A stretch of 43,209 nucleotides of DNA from contig JAGRLZ010000199.1 in NCBI GenBank assembly GCA_020441545.1, positions 1 to 43,209 of the forward strand, in the 5' to 3' direction. The position numbers and the translations under genes were made by a program. The notes under the pieces were generated by a model, which was not told the origin of the DNA, made no database searches, and was given only the letters and a program-made list of their open reading frames with translations. Positions 1 through 8,129 of the stretch are shown here, piece by piece (the first letter of the stretch is position 1; each line of letters starts with the position of its first letter). Source of the DNA: Xanthobacteraceae bacterium. Its GTDB lineage: Bacteria; Pseudomonadota; Alphaproteobacteria; Rhizobiales; Xanthobacteraceae.

Positions 1-40
1 CCACATCCTTCCAGTTCGGAGGCTGCTGAAAAGCACTCAT
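1..40 (-). CDS. 5' end of an unidentified gene, cut by the window edge
   Basis: On the minus strand an ATG at 40-38 opens a frame reading MSAFQQPPNWKDV and runs off the window. An AAAGG ribosome-binding site lies about 7 nt upstream. The start is only 15 nt beyond the stop of the ABC ATPase gene, so it is probably the next gene of the importer operon. Thirteen residues are too few to name a family. A dehydrogenase or other sugar-catabolic enzyme would fit the context, but that is a guess. Confidence 0.55.
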   Translation of the reverse strand, partial: MSAFQQPPNWKDV

Positions 41-55
41 GAAGCGCCTTTGATG

Positions 56-1588
56 TCAGTGAATGGCCGCATACATGATCTTGTCCTCGGTCGCGTCCGC
101 ACGGGCCATTTCCTCGACGATGCGCCCGCCGCGGGCGACCAGGATCCGGTCCGAGATAGCCAGAATTTCCGGCAGATAGGAAGAGATAACAATCACCGCC
201 TTGTTCTCGCCCGCAAGCCCGCGGATCGCGTCATGGATCTGCGGGATGGCGCTGACGTCGACCCCCCGCGTCGGCTCGTCGAAAATCACCACCGAGGGTT
301 CCTGGGCCAGCGATTTCCCGACCACCACCTTCTGCTGGTTGCCGCCGGAATATTCGACGATCTTCAGGGTCCGCTTCAGCGCCGAGATCGAGAGCGAGGC
401 GATCCACTGGTCGGCGACGCGCTTCATCTCGCGCGCCGAATAAAGGAACCGTTTTACGCGCGGCGATGAAAGAAAGCCGAGATAGATGTTCTGGTCCACC
501 GTCATGGTCTCGAAGAAACCATCGACCTTGCGGTCCTCGGTGATATAGGCGATGCCGTCGCGCACCGCCTGCCGCGGCACCCGATAACGAATGGGCTTGT
601 CGCGCAGATAGATCATCCCGCCGCGCAGGAAGTTGCGCTTGCGCGCGCCGCTGACGATCTGCGCGATCTCGGAGCGCCCCGCCCCGACCAGCCCGAAGAT
701 GCCGACCACCTCGCCGTTGAAGACGGAAAACGACATGTTCTTGACGATGCTGCCCATCGTCACGTTCTCGACCGACAGCACCTTCTCGCCGCGCGATGCA
801 TGCGGCTTCGGCGCCTCGGGATCGGCGCCGTAGGTGGCGTATTGCACGGCGGTTTCCTCGCGGCCGACCATCATCCGCACCAGCGAATCCCGGGTCACGT
901 CCGCGGCGGGCATGGTCGCCACCAGCTTGCCGTCCCGCAGCACGGTGATGCGGTCGGCGATGTTGAGCGCCTCCTCGAGCGCGTGGGAAATGAAGATGAT
1001 TCCGGCGCCCTTCTCCTTCAGCGTGTTGAGAAGGTGGAACAGGTGCTGGGTCTCCTCAGGCGTCAGTGACGCGGTCGGCTCATCGAAGATGAAGACCCTG
1101 GCATTGTGCCGCACGGCGCGCACGATCTCGACCATCTGCCGCTTGGCGGTGCCGAGGTTTTCGACCAGCACCAGCGGATCGACGTTGAAGTTCATCGATT
1201 GCAGCGACTGCGTCGCCGCGATATTGATCTTGCTGTAGACCGTGACCCACTTCTCCATGCCGAGTTCGAGGTTCTGCGCCACCGTCATCGACGGAACGAG
1301 GCTCGACTCCTGGTAGACCATCGCGACGCCACCCTCCAGCGCCTCCTTGGGCGAGGCAAAGCTGACCTTCCCGCCCTGGATCAGGTAGTCGCCCGACGTC
1401 AGCTCGATCGCCCCGGCGATCGCCTTGCAGAGCGTCGATTTCCCCGCGCCGTTCTCGCCGAGCAGGGCATGGATTTCACCCGGCCGCACATCGAAGTCGA
1501 CGCCGTCGATCGCGTGCAGGCCGCCATAGACCTTGCTGCCCTTGACGATCTGGAGCAGCGGCGCCTGCGCGCCTTCTACCGTCGGCAT
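56..1588 (-). CDS. Sugar-type ABC transporter ATP-binding protein (duplicated NBD)
   Basis: This is a 510-residue cytoplasmic ATPase of the RbsA/XylG/MglA class with two nucleotide-binding domains in one chain. The first half has a clean Walker A, GENGAGKST (about residues 44-52), and Walker B FIFDEPTAS, but its signature motif is degenerate (LGTAKRQ). The second half has a degenerate Walker A (GLVGAGRSE) with a good signature (SGGNQQK) and Walker B VIFDEPTRG. This complementary decay is usual for the family and means one effective composite ATP site. I chose the ATG at 1588 because AAGGA lies 8 nt upstream. An alternative ATG at 1597 overlaps the previous stop as ATGA but has its SD directly abutting it. 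It is the last complete gene of the importer operon in this window. Confidence 0.93.
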   Translation of the reverse strand: MPTVEGAQAPLLQIVKGSKVYGGLHAIDGVDFDVRPGEIHALLGENGAGKSTLCKAIAGAIELTSGDYLIQGGKVSFASPKEALEGGVAMVYQESSLVPSMTVAQNLELGMEKWVTVYSKINIAATQSLQSMNFNVDPLVLVENLGTAKRQMVEIVRAVRHNARVFIFDEPTASLTPEETQHLFHLLNTLKEKGAGIIFISHALEEALNIADRITVLRDGKLVATMPAADVTRDSLVRMMVGREETAVQYATYGADPEAPKPHASRGEKVLSVENVTMGSIVKNMSFSVFNGEVVGIFGLVGAGRSEIAQIVSGARKRNFLRGGMIYLRDKPIRYRVPRQAVRDGIAYITEDRKVDGFFETMTVDQNIYLGFLSSPRVKRFLYSAREMKRVADQWIASLSISALKRTLKIVEYSGGNQQKVVVGKSLAQEPSVVIFDEPTRGVDVSAIPQIHDAIRGLAGENKAVIVISSYLPEILAISDRILVARGGRIVEEMARADATEDKIMYAAIH

Positions 1589-1593
1589 GGCAT

Positions 1594-2712
1594 TCATCCT
1601 TCTTGCGCACCGCGACCAAGCGGCAGTTCGACCAGGCAATCGCGGCCCTTGGAGACCGCGAGCACGCGGGAGCCGATGCGGCGGATGGTGGTGACGCCAT
1701 GGACCCGGCCATCGACGCGGCTGTGCCAGGTCTCGGCGGCTTCCCCGTCCGCATCGAGCCGGGCAACCAGGCCATAGGAGCGCGGCGGCGCCCAGGGCTT
1801 CTGGATGCCGAGCTTCTTGATGCGGCCGATCTGGGTCGGCTCGCGCGGATTGAGGCGGCCGTCGAGCGCCGGCCCGATCCAGAGTTCGGACGGCACCGTG
1901 CGCATCATCTCCTCGCAGAACGCCCGCTCCCGCAGCACGAATTCGGTGAGCTGGGTGCGCAGGGCGAGGAACGCCATCCAGGCTTCGCCCGAGGCGCTGC
2001 GGTCGAGGCGCCCGGGATAACCCGTGTAGTTCTTGACGATGATCCGCTTGCCGCCGCCATCTGGCGCGAACGCGGTCAGCCGGTGGGTCCAGGATTCGGC
2101 GACCCAGATTTCCCGGCCGTCAGCGGACACGGCGACGCCGAGCGGCCATGCCAGCCTGTCGGCGACGACCTTTGCCCCGCCGAGCGCGGAATTGCAGGCA
2201 ATGAGCCGGCCCGACGGCGCGCGGTTCTGCATCAGGTCGGTCAGCCAGAGTTCGGGCGCATTGGTGCGCGAGCCGTCGGTCAGGTAGACCGCGCCGTCCG
2301 GCGCCGCCGTCACCGACAACGGGCAGGCGATGGTCCCGCCGCCGACGCTTTCGAGCTTGCCGACGATCTCGCCGGACGGCGAGAGCGCGATGAGGCCGCG
2401 TCCGGAGACGCAGGCGAGCAGCCGGCCATCCGGCAGGCATGCGAGACCGCCGACGGGGCCATCGAGGGTCGCGAACACCTCGCGGGCGTCGAAGTCGTCG
2501 CCGGTGCAACGCAGGATGCGGTTTCCGGTCGAGACGTAGAGCGCGCCATCCGGGCCGGGCGCGATGTCGTCGGGCCGCTCGATCTCGCCGCCGAGCCGGC
2601 GCGCCTGATCGAGCCGCTGGTTCGGCGAGAACGCGCCGTCGAGCACCGGGATGCCGTGGATCTCGCGGTTCGGGAACAGCACGCGATCGATGATGTCGCC
2701 AAGCAGAGACAT
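1594..2712 (-). CDS. SMP-30/strictosidine-synthase-like beta-propeller protein
   Basis: A 372-residue protein without a signal peptide, so probably cytoplasmic. Repeating blade motifs (PDGALYVSTGN, PDGRLLACVSG, PDGAVYLTDGS, ADGREIWVAES) indicate a six-bladed propeller. The late block YTGYPGRLDRSASGEAWMA followed by ALRT corresponds to the LPGxxDNI..GGYW block of the APMAP/strictosidine-synthase branch, so that branch fits better than true gluconolactonase. Here the usual Asp-Asn of the block is replaced by Gly-Arg, so a metal ligand may be missing. The gene begins 3 nt after the stop of the fused permease-propeller gene, and its stop almost touches the ATPase start, so the three are translationally linked. 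It is a diverged paralogue of the propeller half of the upstream fusion. The substrate is unknown; a sugar lactone or ester is plausible. Confidence 0.85.
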   Translation of the reverse strand: MSLLGDIIDRVLFPNREIHGIPVLDGAFSPNQRLDQARRLGGEIERPDDIAPGPDGALYVSTGNRILRCTGDDFDAREVFATLDGPVGGLACLPDGRLLACVSGRGLIALSPSGEIVGKLESVGGGTIACPLSVTAAPDGAVYLTDGSRTNAPELWLTDLMQNRAPSGRLIACNSALGGAKVVADRLAWPLGVAVSADGREIWVAESWTHRLTAFAPDGGGKRIIVKNYTGYPGRLDRSASGEAWMAFLALRTQLTEFVLRERAFCEEMMRTVPSELWIGPALDGRLNPREPTQIGRIKKLGIQKPWAPPRSYGLVARLDADGEAAETWHSRVDGRVHGVTTIRRIGSRVLAVSKGRDCLVELPLGRGAQEG

Positions 2713-2715
2713 GGC

Positions 2716-4827
2716 TCAGGCCCTTTCCCAGTAGGACTTGTGCGCTTCCCAGGTCGGGTCGGCGTCAGCGAGCCGGATACGGCCGATGCGGTTGTTCTCG
2801 AGCCCGCCGATATAGAGATAGCCCTTGTGCTCGCGGATGGACGTGATGGTCGGATGCGACAGCCCGCCCGGATCCCACAGCGATTCCGTCACCACGCCGT
2901 TGTCGTCGAACTTGACGACGCAGCCGAAATTGATGCCCGGACACAGCCACTCGTCGGGCGGAATCTGCTTGACCATGCGGGTGCGGAAGCTGGGATTGCG
3001 CATGGCAAGGTCGTAGACCGGCGTGCGCAGGCCGACGAAGGCGAGCCAGTACTTGCCGTCGGAGGCGCGATTGATGTTGTCGCAATAGCCGGGAAGGTTG
3101 TCGATCAGGAGTTCGCTGGTTCCCGCCTTCGGCCCCGCGATCCAGTAGCGGTTGATCTGGCACAGCCAGGTGCTCGCCCACAGCACCGACTGGCCGTCAT
3201 GCGACAGGCAGATGCCGTTCGGGAACGCCAGGTTCTTCAGCACGGTCCTGGTGACGCCGGTGGCCGGATCGTGGCAGATCAGCCGCCCGTTGCCGCGCCC
3301 CTCGAAGCCGTCGAGCGCCCAGTCGGCCAGTTCGTAGCGGGTGGAGGCTTCGCTGAAATAGATCTTGCCGTCGGGCGCGACGTCGAGATCGTCGGCGAGA
3401 TAGAGCCGCGAGTCGTCCTTGAGGCGGGTGCGGGTCCGCGTGGTGCGGTCGGTGACCTTGAACACGGTGCGGTCCGGCTTCACGCCATAGACGCCCATGC
3501 CGGCGATGCAGACCAGCAGGTTCTGGTCCCTGTCGAACGCCAGCCCCAGCGGGCGGCCGCCGATGCGGGCGAACTCCTCGCGCACCTCGTAGTCGGGGGC
3601 GAGAAAGCGGATGATCGAGCCGTTGCGGTTGACGGTGTAGAGGTTGTCCTTGCGGTCGAGGATGATGTCCTCCGGCCCCTCGATCTTGTTCAGCGCGATC
3701 GCCTCGGCATCCTTCAGGCGATCGTTCTCCGCGAACGGCGTGCCGCTGCCGCGCTCGACCGACGGCGGCGGCTCGAAGTCGACCCAGCTCGGCGTGACAT
3801 AGACCTTCTGCAGCACCTTGCCCTTGTTCTTGACCCACTTCACGTTGAAGCCGACCGCGACCAGCAGGATGATGCCGATGACGGCGGTGGTCAGGTTGCC
3901 GGAAATGCCCAGACGCACCATGCCGCTGATCAGCATGAAGATGATCGCCGCGCCCATCACCGCGCGCGCGATGGTGCCGCGCCCGCCGGCGAGGCTGATG
4001 CCGCCCAGCACGACGGCCGCGAGCGCGTTGATTTCCCAGCCGACGCCGGTGTCGGTGCCGGAGCTGTTCTGCCGCGCCGCATAGAACACGCCGGCGAGGG
4101 CCGCGATCGAGCCGGAGATGACATAGGCCGAGAACAGCACGCGCTTGACGTTGACGCCGGCATGCCGCGCCGCCTTGCGGCTGGAGCCGACCGCCATGAT
4201 ATGCACGCCCGGCTTGACCCGCGTCAGGAAGAAATGGGTGCTGACCGCCAGCACGATCAGCGCGGCCATGTTGACGGGAACGCCGAGGATCCTGCCCGTT
4301 CCCATGAAATCCCAGACGCCGGACCCGAGGTCGATGCTGGCCAGCTCGTTGGTATAGGCCACCGTCACCTTGTTGTAGGCGGCGCGGACGATGATCAGCA
4401 CCACCAGGGTGGTCAGGAACGGACGGGTCTTGCCATAGGCGATGAGGCCGCCATTGATCGCGCCCATCGCCGCGCCGAACAGGATGACGAGCACGATCGT
4501 CACCGGCAGCGGCAGTCCCAGGATGAGATAGAGGTAGATGGCGAGGAAGTTCGCCATCGCGAACACCGCGCCGACCGACAGATCGAGGCCGCCGGACAGG
4601 ATGGAGAAGGCCATGGCCACCGCCACCATGCCCTGCTCGGCGAAATTCCGCATCAGCTCCTGAAGGCTGCTCGGCCTCAGATAGTTGGGGATGGCGAGCG
4701 CGAAGAACAGAAAGACCGCGATGGTCAGCGTGAACGGAATGATCGGCTCCATCCACCGCTTCTCGAGCAATTCGCCCAGAAAGAGCTGGGGTGAGTTTCG
4801 ATGCCAGAATCGCTGCAGGCTTTTCAT
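2716..4827 (-). CDS. ABC permease fused to a strictosidine-synthase-like beta-propeller
   Basis: A 703-residue fusion. Residues about 30-335 are a BPD_transp_2 (RbsC-type) permease with many hydrophobic helices, the SGGLDLSVGAV block and the conserved VLGGISLAGGRGT loop. After a polar linker (about 335-385) comes a full propeller: KIEGPEDIILDRKDNLYTVN, FPNGICLSHDG, then LPGYCDNINRASDGKYWLAF and, near the end, HKGYLYIGGLENNRIGRI. These match the APMAP/strictosidine-synthase family well and retain the PNG and DNI positions. The frame is continuous with no stop between the halves. RbsC-type permeases end in the cytoplasm, so the propeller should face inward (inference). Start: ATG at 4827; a TTG lies one codon upstream; the ribosome-binding site is weak. 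The next gene, a propeller paralogue, starts 3 nt after the stop. Confidence 0.9.
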   Translation of the reverse strand: MKSLQRFWHRNSPQLFLGELLEKRWMEPIIPFTLTIAVFLFFALAIPNYLRPSSLQELMRNFAEQGMVAVAMAFSILSGGLDLSVGAVFAMANFLAIYLYLILGLPLPVTIVLVILFGAAMGAINGGLIAYGKTRPFLTTLVVLIIVRAAYNKVTVAYTNELASIDLGSGVWDFMGTGRILGVPVNMAALIVLAVSTHFFLTRVKPGVHIMAVGSSRKAARHAGVNVKRVLFSAYVISGSIAALAGVFYAARQNSSGTDTGVGWEINALAAVVLGGISLAGGRGTIARAVMGAAIIFMLISGMVRLGISGNLTTAVIGIILLVAVGFNVKWVKNKGKVLQKVYVTPSWVDFEPPPSVERGSGTPFAENDRLKDAEAIALNKIEGPEDIILDRKDNLYTVNRNGSIIRFLAPDYEVREEFARIGGRPLGLAFDRDQNLLVCIAGMGVYGVKPDRTVFKVTDRTTRTRTRLKDDSRLYLADDLDVAPDGKIYFSEASTRYELADWALDGFEGRGNGRLICHDPATGVTRTVLKNLAFPNGICLSHDGQSVLWASTWLCQINRYWIAGPKAGTSELLIDNLPGYCDNINRASDGKYWLAFVGLRTPVYDLAMRNPSFRTRMVKQIPPDEWLCPGINFGCVVKFDDNGVVTESLWDPGGLSHPTITSIREHKGYLYIGGLENNRIGRIRLADADPTWEAHKSYWERA

Positions 4828-4914
4828 CAACGCAAATCCGGTTCCGGCGCGTGGCCGGAATGCTGGAGAAAATGGATGAAGGATTGGCCGAATCGAGTTT
4901 GTCGGCGTCGCGGC

Positions 4915-4991
4915 CCCACACCGCTTCTCGGAAACGGCGTGGGACTTTGAGGTCTTTGGCTTGACGCGCTGTCGTCAAACGATGGGATCGT
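4915..4991 (-). other. Cluster of three hairpins in the binding-protein/permease spacer
   Basis: The spacer of about 200 nt holds three inverted repeats: a 9-bp stem at 4915-4923/4935-4943 (one G-U pair on the transcribed strand), TTGACG-N6-CGTCAA at 4961-4978, and ACGAT-GGG-ATCGT at 4979-4991. None is followed by a T-run on the minus strand, so these are not classic terminators. RNA structures of this kind behind a binding-protein gene commonly protect the upstream message; that role is inferred here. Confidence 0.45.
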
Positions 4992-5026
4992 CAGGCCGTT
5001 CGAAAACGAGCGGCGCAGGCCGATGA

Positions 5027-6052
5027 CTACTTCGCGTCTTTCGGCACGCTGAAGCAGTACATGCGATCGTCCTTCGACTTCACCCAGGCGGGCGTCGTGT
5101 AATAGGCGATGTGCTTGGTGCCCGGCTTGTCGCCGCTCTGGAGCAGCGCGATCACCGCATCCGCGATGGTCTGGCCCTGCACGTCGGCGCGATAGGACAG
5201 GTTGGCGGTGAAGGCACCCTGCTCCAGCAGATCGCAATCGGCCGGCTGTCCGTCGCTGGCGACGAAGACCTTGACCTTGTCGCCCCGACCGGCGGCCTTG
5301 ATCGCCTGTGCTGCGCCCGCCGTCTGCGGACCCCAGACGCTGAGAATTCCGCACAGGTTCGGATGCTGCTGCAGCACCGTCGTGGTGATGTCGCCGGCCT
5401 TGTTGGCGTCCCAGCTGGTCGGCTGCGACGACACGACCTTGATCGACGGATCGGTCTTGAACACCTCCATCGCGCCGTTCTTCATGTCGAGCGAATAGGC
5501 GGCGGTCGCCTCGCCTTCGAGAATCGCCACCTCTCCCGAACCCTTGCCGCCGCCGCACTGGTTGATGACCGCGCGGGCGATCTTGCGGCCGAGATCCTGC
5601 GCGTCGACGCCGACATAGGCGTCGGTCAGGGTGTTCGACGCCATGTTGACCTGAACGACATAGATGCCCGCCTCCATCGCGCGCTTCAGTTCGCGCGCGA
5701 GCAGCGTGACATTCGGGTTCTGCACCACGATCACGTCCGGCTTTTCGTTGATGTAGTCGCTGACGGTCTGGAGCTGCACGTCGGACTTCATGTTGGGGTC
5801 GCGGGTAATCAACTTGATGCCGTAGTCATCGAAACGGCTTTTCATCACCCGCGTCCATTCGGACTCAAGGACGCCGAGCCACACCGGCGACCACGCCACC
5901 GTCTTGCCCTTGAGCGCCTTGTCGAAGCCCTGGCGCAATCTCTCGCGCGGGCCCGCCGCATTCGCGGGCGCCATCGTCGCAAGCGCGGTCGCCGCGACCA
6001 CGGCCGCGACGCCCAGGCCGGCAAGCATGTTTCCGCAGGTCGTTTTCCTCAT
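5027..6052 (-). CDS. Sugar ABC transporter periplasmic substrate-binding protein
   Basis: A 341-residue RbsB-like (Peripla_BP_4 type) binding protein. It opens with a typical Sec signal: basic MRKTTCG, a hydrophobic stretch to about residue 28, and an ANAAG cleavage region near residue 33. The mature protein shows the two-lobe pattern of the family, for example KPDVIVVQNPNVTLLARELK, and YVGVDAQDLGRKIARAVI in the hinge region, then a second lobe with VWGPQTAGAAQAIK. It should deliver a monosaccharide or polyol to the two permeases around it. The start is supported by a strong GAGGGAGG ribosome-binding site 7 nt before the ATG. A structured spacer of about 200 nt follows it, consistent with higher expression of the binding protein than of the membrane parts. 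The ligand cannot be read from the sequence. Confidence 0.92.
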   Translation of the reverse strand: MRKTTCGNMLAGLGVAAVVAATALATMAPANAAGPRERLRQGFDKALKGKTVAWSPVWLGVLESEWTRVMKSRFDDYGIKLITRDPNMKSDVQLQTVSDYINEKPDVIVVQNPNVTLLARELKRAMEAGIYVVQVNMASNTLTDAYVGVDAQDLGRKIARAVINQCGGGKGSGEVAILEGEATAAYSLDMKNGAMEVFKTDPSIKVVSSQPTSWDANKAGDITTTVLQQHPNLCGILSVWGPQTAGAAQAIKAAGRGDKVKVFVASDGQPADCDLLEQGAFTANLSYRADVQGQTIADAVIALLQSGDKPGTKHIAYYTTPAWVKSKDDRMYCFSVPKDAK

Positions 6053-6128
6053 CGGTAGCCTCCCTCTTTTGAGTTGCTGGTTTGAATCGTTTGCCCGCTT
6101 TGGCTGGCGACCTGATACGCGGCCCGCA

Positions 6129-7115
6129 TCAATCGCCCTGCTTGGATGTTTCCTCGTCGCGCGGATGCAGCCGGGAATCGAGCACGATGGCGACCAGCAG
6201 CACGATCCCCTTGACGATGTTCTGGGTCTGCACGTCCATGTCCATGATGGTCATGCCGTTCAGCAGCACGCCGATCAGCAGCGTCCCCGCGATCACGCTC
6301 ATCACGTTGCCGCGGCCGCCGACCAGGCTGACGCCGCCCAGCACCACCACCATGATGACATCGAAGATCAGCGTCGATTCGGCGACCTGCAGATGCATCA
6401 GCGCCGTCTGCGCCACCATCACCACGCCCCCGACATAGCCGATCGCCGCGCACAGCGCGTATTCGATCATGGTCAGAGGGCGGGTCGGCAGGCCGGTCAG
6501 GCGGGCCGCGTCGGGATTGTCGCCATGGGCATAGACGAAGCGCCCGGTCACCGTGCGCGACAGGAACAGATGCACGATCACGGCGGTGGCCGCGAAGATC
6601 AGAAGGGAGATCGGCACCCCGCCCCAGATGTTGCCGCCGAGCCGCAGGAAATCGTCATGGCCCTTGGACAGATAGACGACGTAATGCTGCACGGCGGCGG
6701 TGCGGACAATCCCGAGCACCGCGAGACTCGACGCCAGCGTGGTGAGCAGCGGCGGCATCTCGATGACCGAGATCAGGAATCCGTTGATGACCCCGATGAG
6801 GATGGCCATCACGAAGCCGATCAGCAGCGCAACCGGCGTCGTGTAGCCCGCGTTCATCAGGATGACGGCGATTGCCGTGGACGCGGCGAACGATGCGACC
6901 TGCGACAGGTCGAGCCCGCGGCCGATCACCACCACCGCCATGCCGAGCGCCAGAATGCCGAGGATCGAAATATTGCGGGCCAGCGCGAAGAAGTTGCCGA
7001 GGGAGAAGAAGCCTTTCAGGGTCACCGAAAAGACGACGATCAGAATCGCGCACATCGCCAATACGGCCATCGTCTGCGTCAGCTTTGGCCCGCGTGCTTC
7101 CGGTCTGCTGCTCAC
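6129..7115 (-). CDS. Sugar ABC transporter permease (RbsC type)
   Basis: An inner-membrane permease of 328 residues from the chosen start, with the BPD_transp_2 signature: repeated hydrophobic helices, the GRGLDLSQVAS block in the second helix region and VVLGGVSLVGGRGN in the cytoplasmic coupling loop. It is the probable heterodimer partner of the permease fused to the propeller two genes downstream, but has no extra domain itself. I chose the GTG at 7115 because GGGAGG lies 6 nt upstream; a TTG at 7136 would add seven residues. It is the first gene of the importer operon. The binding-protein gene follows after 76 nt. Confidence 0.92.
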   Translation of the reverse strand: MSSRPEARGPKLTQTMAVLAMCAILIVVFSVTLKGFFSLGNFFALARNISILGILALGMAVVVIGRGLDLSQVASFAASTAIAVILMNAGYTTPVALLIGFVMAILIGVINGFLISVIEMPPLLTTLASSLAVLGIVRTAAVQHYVVYLSKGHDDFLRLGGNIWGGVPISLLIFAATAVIVHLFLSRTVTGRFVYAHGDNPDAARLTGLPTRPLTMIEYALCAAIGYVGGVVMVAQTALMHLQVAESTLIFDVIMVVVLGGVSLVGGRGNVMSVIAGTLLIGVLLNGMTIMDMDVQTQNIVKGIVLLVAIVLDSRLHPRDEETSKQGD

Positions 7116-7164
7116 CGGATCCCTCCCAGAGATCAATTCCGCTTTGGACGGAACCTGACCCAGA

Positions 7165-7192
7165 TGTATCCATGAGTCAATCTTTGTATCCA
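7165..7192 (-). promoter_or_regulatory. Paired TGTATCCA motifs before the ABC operon
   Basis: TGTATCCA occurs at 7165-7172 and again at 7185-7192, exactly 20 bp apart, which is about two helical turns and so the same DNA face. They lie 50-80 nt upstream of the first permease start, where a promoter is expected. They are probably half-operators for the regulator of the sugar importer; no regulator gene is visible nearby. Confidence 0.4.
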
Positions 7193-7385
7193 GAAAAGTA
7201 GCCGGGCGTTACCGCAAGCACGCAGCGCCGATACGCGACCGCCCCGGGAGCACCACGAAATCTCGTGAAAATACCGCGTAATACGCGAATATCTCTATTG
7301 ACTCTCGCGTTGGTTGACGAAAAGGAGCCTCGCCCGTTGTCACGGACCGCTTGCGCGCTATCGCCGAATGGCGACATCCTCTGCA

Positions 7386-7399
7386 GATTGGATACAATC
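7386..7399. promoter_or_regulatory. Palindromic operator candidate GATTG-GATA-CAATC
   Basis: A perfect 5-bp inverted repeat around GATA. It contains the same octamer as the paired motifs at 7165-7192, in reverse orientation, about 270 nt upstream of the operon. The shape resembles GntR/FCD-type operators (ATTGTATACAAT-like). The rest of 7116-7618 holds no gene I can support. Confidence 0.35.
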
Positions 7400-7516
7400 A
7401 ACGGAAGCGAGTAATCGGGGCGCCCAACGGGGGCGCGGGAAGCAGGTATGGATCGGGGGTGTGGACCGGGCCTGTGACCGAGGCCCGCGCACGCGGCTTA
7501 TGGCGGGCTTGACGGC

Positions 7517-7552
7517 AAGGCTTTCGAAAAGGCTTTCGAAAAGGCTTGCGAA
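7517..7552. repeat. 12-bp tandem repeat, three copies
   Basis: AAGGCTTTCGAA is present twice exactly (7517-7528, 7529-7540), then once with one change (AAGGCTTGCGAA, 7541-7552). It lies in the spacer between the ABC operon control region and the haem monooxygenase gene. The unit contains the near-palindrome TTTCGAA. Confidence 0.9.
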
Positions 7553-7618
7553 AGGGCCCGGCCGGCGCCCGGGCGACCGGCGACGCGCTCCGGCCCCGTT
7601 CGCATCACATGTGGCCTG

Positions 7619-7954
7619 TCACGCCGCCCCGTCGGATCGGCCTTCGGTCCGGATGACCTCGAAACCCTCGAACTTCGGATGGCCGAGATAGAGGCTCTCC
7701 CCGGTCTCGTTGCCGGCCCGCGAATGGGCGCGACGAAAGGCATCGGACCGGGTCCAGTCCTCGAAGGCGCCACGGTCGGCCCACACCGTATGCGTCGCAT
7801 ACAGCGTGTGATCCTCGGCCTGCGGTCCCTTGAGCACATGGAATTCGATGAAACCCGGCAGCGCACCGAGATAGCTTTCCCGCGTCTCCCACACCTTCTC
7901 GAACGCGGCCTCGGCGCCCGACTTCACCTGAAACCGATTCATGGCGATGAACAT
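7619..7954 (-). CDS. IsdG/HmuQ-type haem-degrading monooxygenase
   Basis: A 111-residue ABM-domain protein opening MFIAMNRFQVKSG. It carries Asn6, Trp67 and His77, matching the Asn-Trp-His haem-oxygenation triad of IsdG (N7/W67/H77). The overall pattern (PGFIEFHVLKGP, DHTLYATHTVW, FEDWTRSDAFRRAH, LYLGHPKFEGFE) fits HmuQ/HmuD of bradyrhizobia better than generic antibiotic-biosynthesis monooxygenases. Expected role: oxygen-dependent opening of the haem ring in the cytoplasm to release iron. A strong AGGAGAAGGA ribosome-binding site precedes the ATG. No haem-uptake gene or iron-control box was seen beside it, so it stands alone here. Confidence 0.85.
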   Translation of the reverse strand: MFIAMNRFQVKSGAEAAFEKVWETRESYLGALPGFIEFHVLKGPQAEDHTLYATHTVWADRGAFEDWTRSDAFRRAHSRAGNETGESLYLGHPKFEGFEVIRTEGRSDGAA

Positions 7955-8129
7955 CGCGTCCTTCTCCTCTTCATGCGGCTTTCATGCGGCCCGGCTCACT
8001 GTGGCATGCCGGTCCCGCGCAAGCTAACGGAGCGAGCCGAGACCGCCGCAGCAGCAGTCGACCCGCGCCCGCATCGACCGGGACAGACCCGCGTTATCTC
8101 GTTGGATATCAGGGGATTGGGCCCGTTTC

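Noticed and set aside
1603..4794. Very long open frame on the plus strand (over 1000 codons)
   Set aside because: It runs opposite the propeller and permease-propeller genes. Its translation is dominated by Arg, Asp, His, Gly and Ala with no domain-like blocks, as expected from the antisense frame of GC-rich genes.
7177..7401. 74-codon frame on the minus strand in the ABC operon control region
   Set aside because: No ribosome-binding site and no recognisable pattern; it spans the repeated TGTATCCA sites, which explain the region better.
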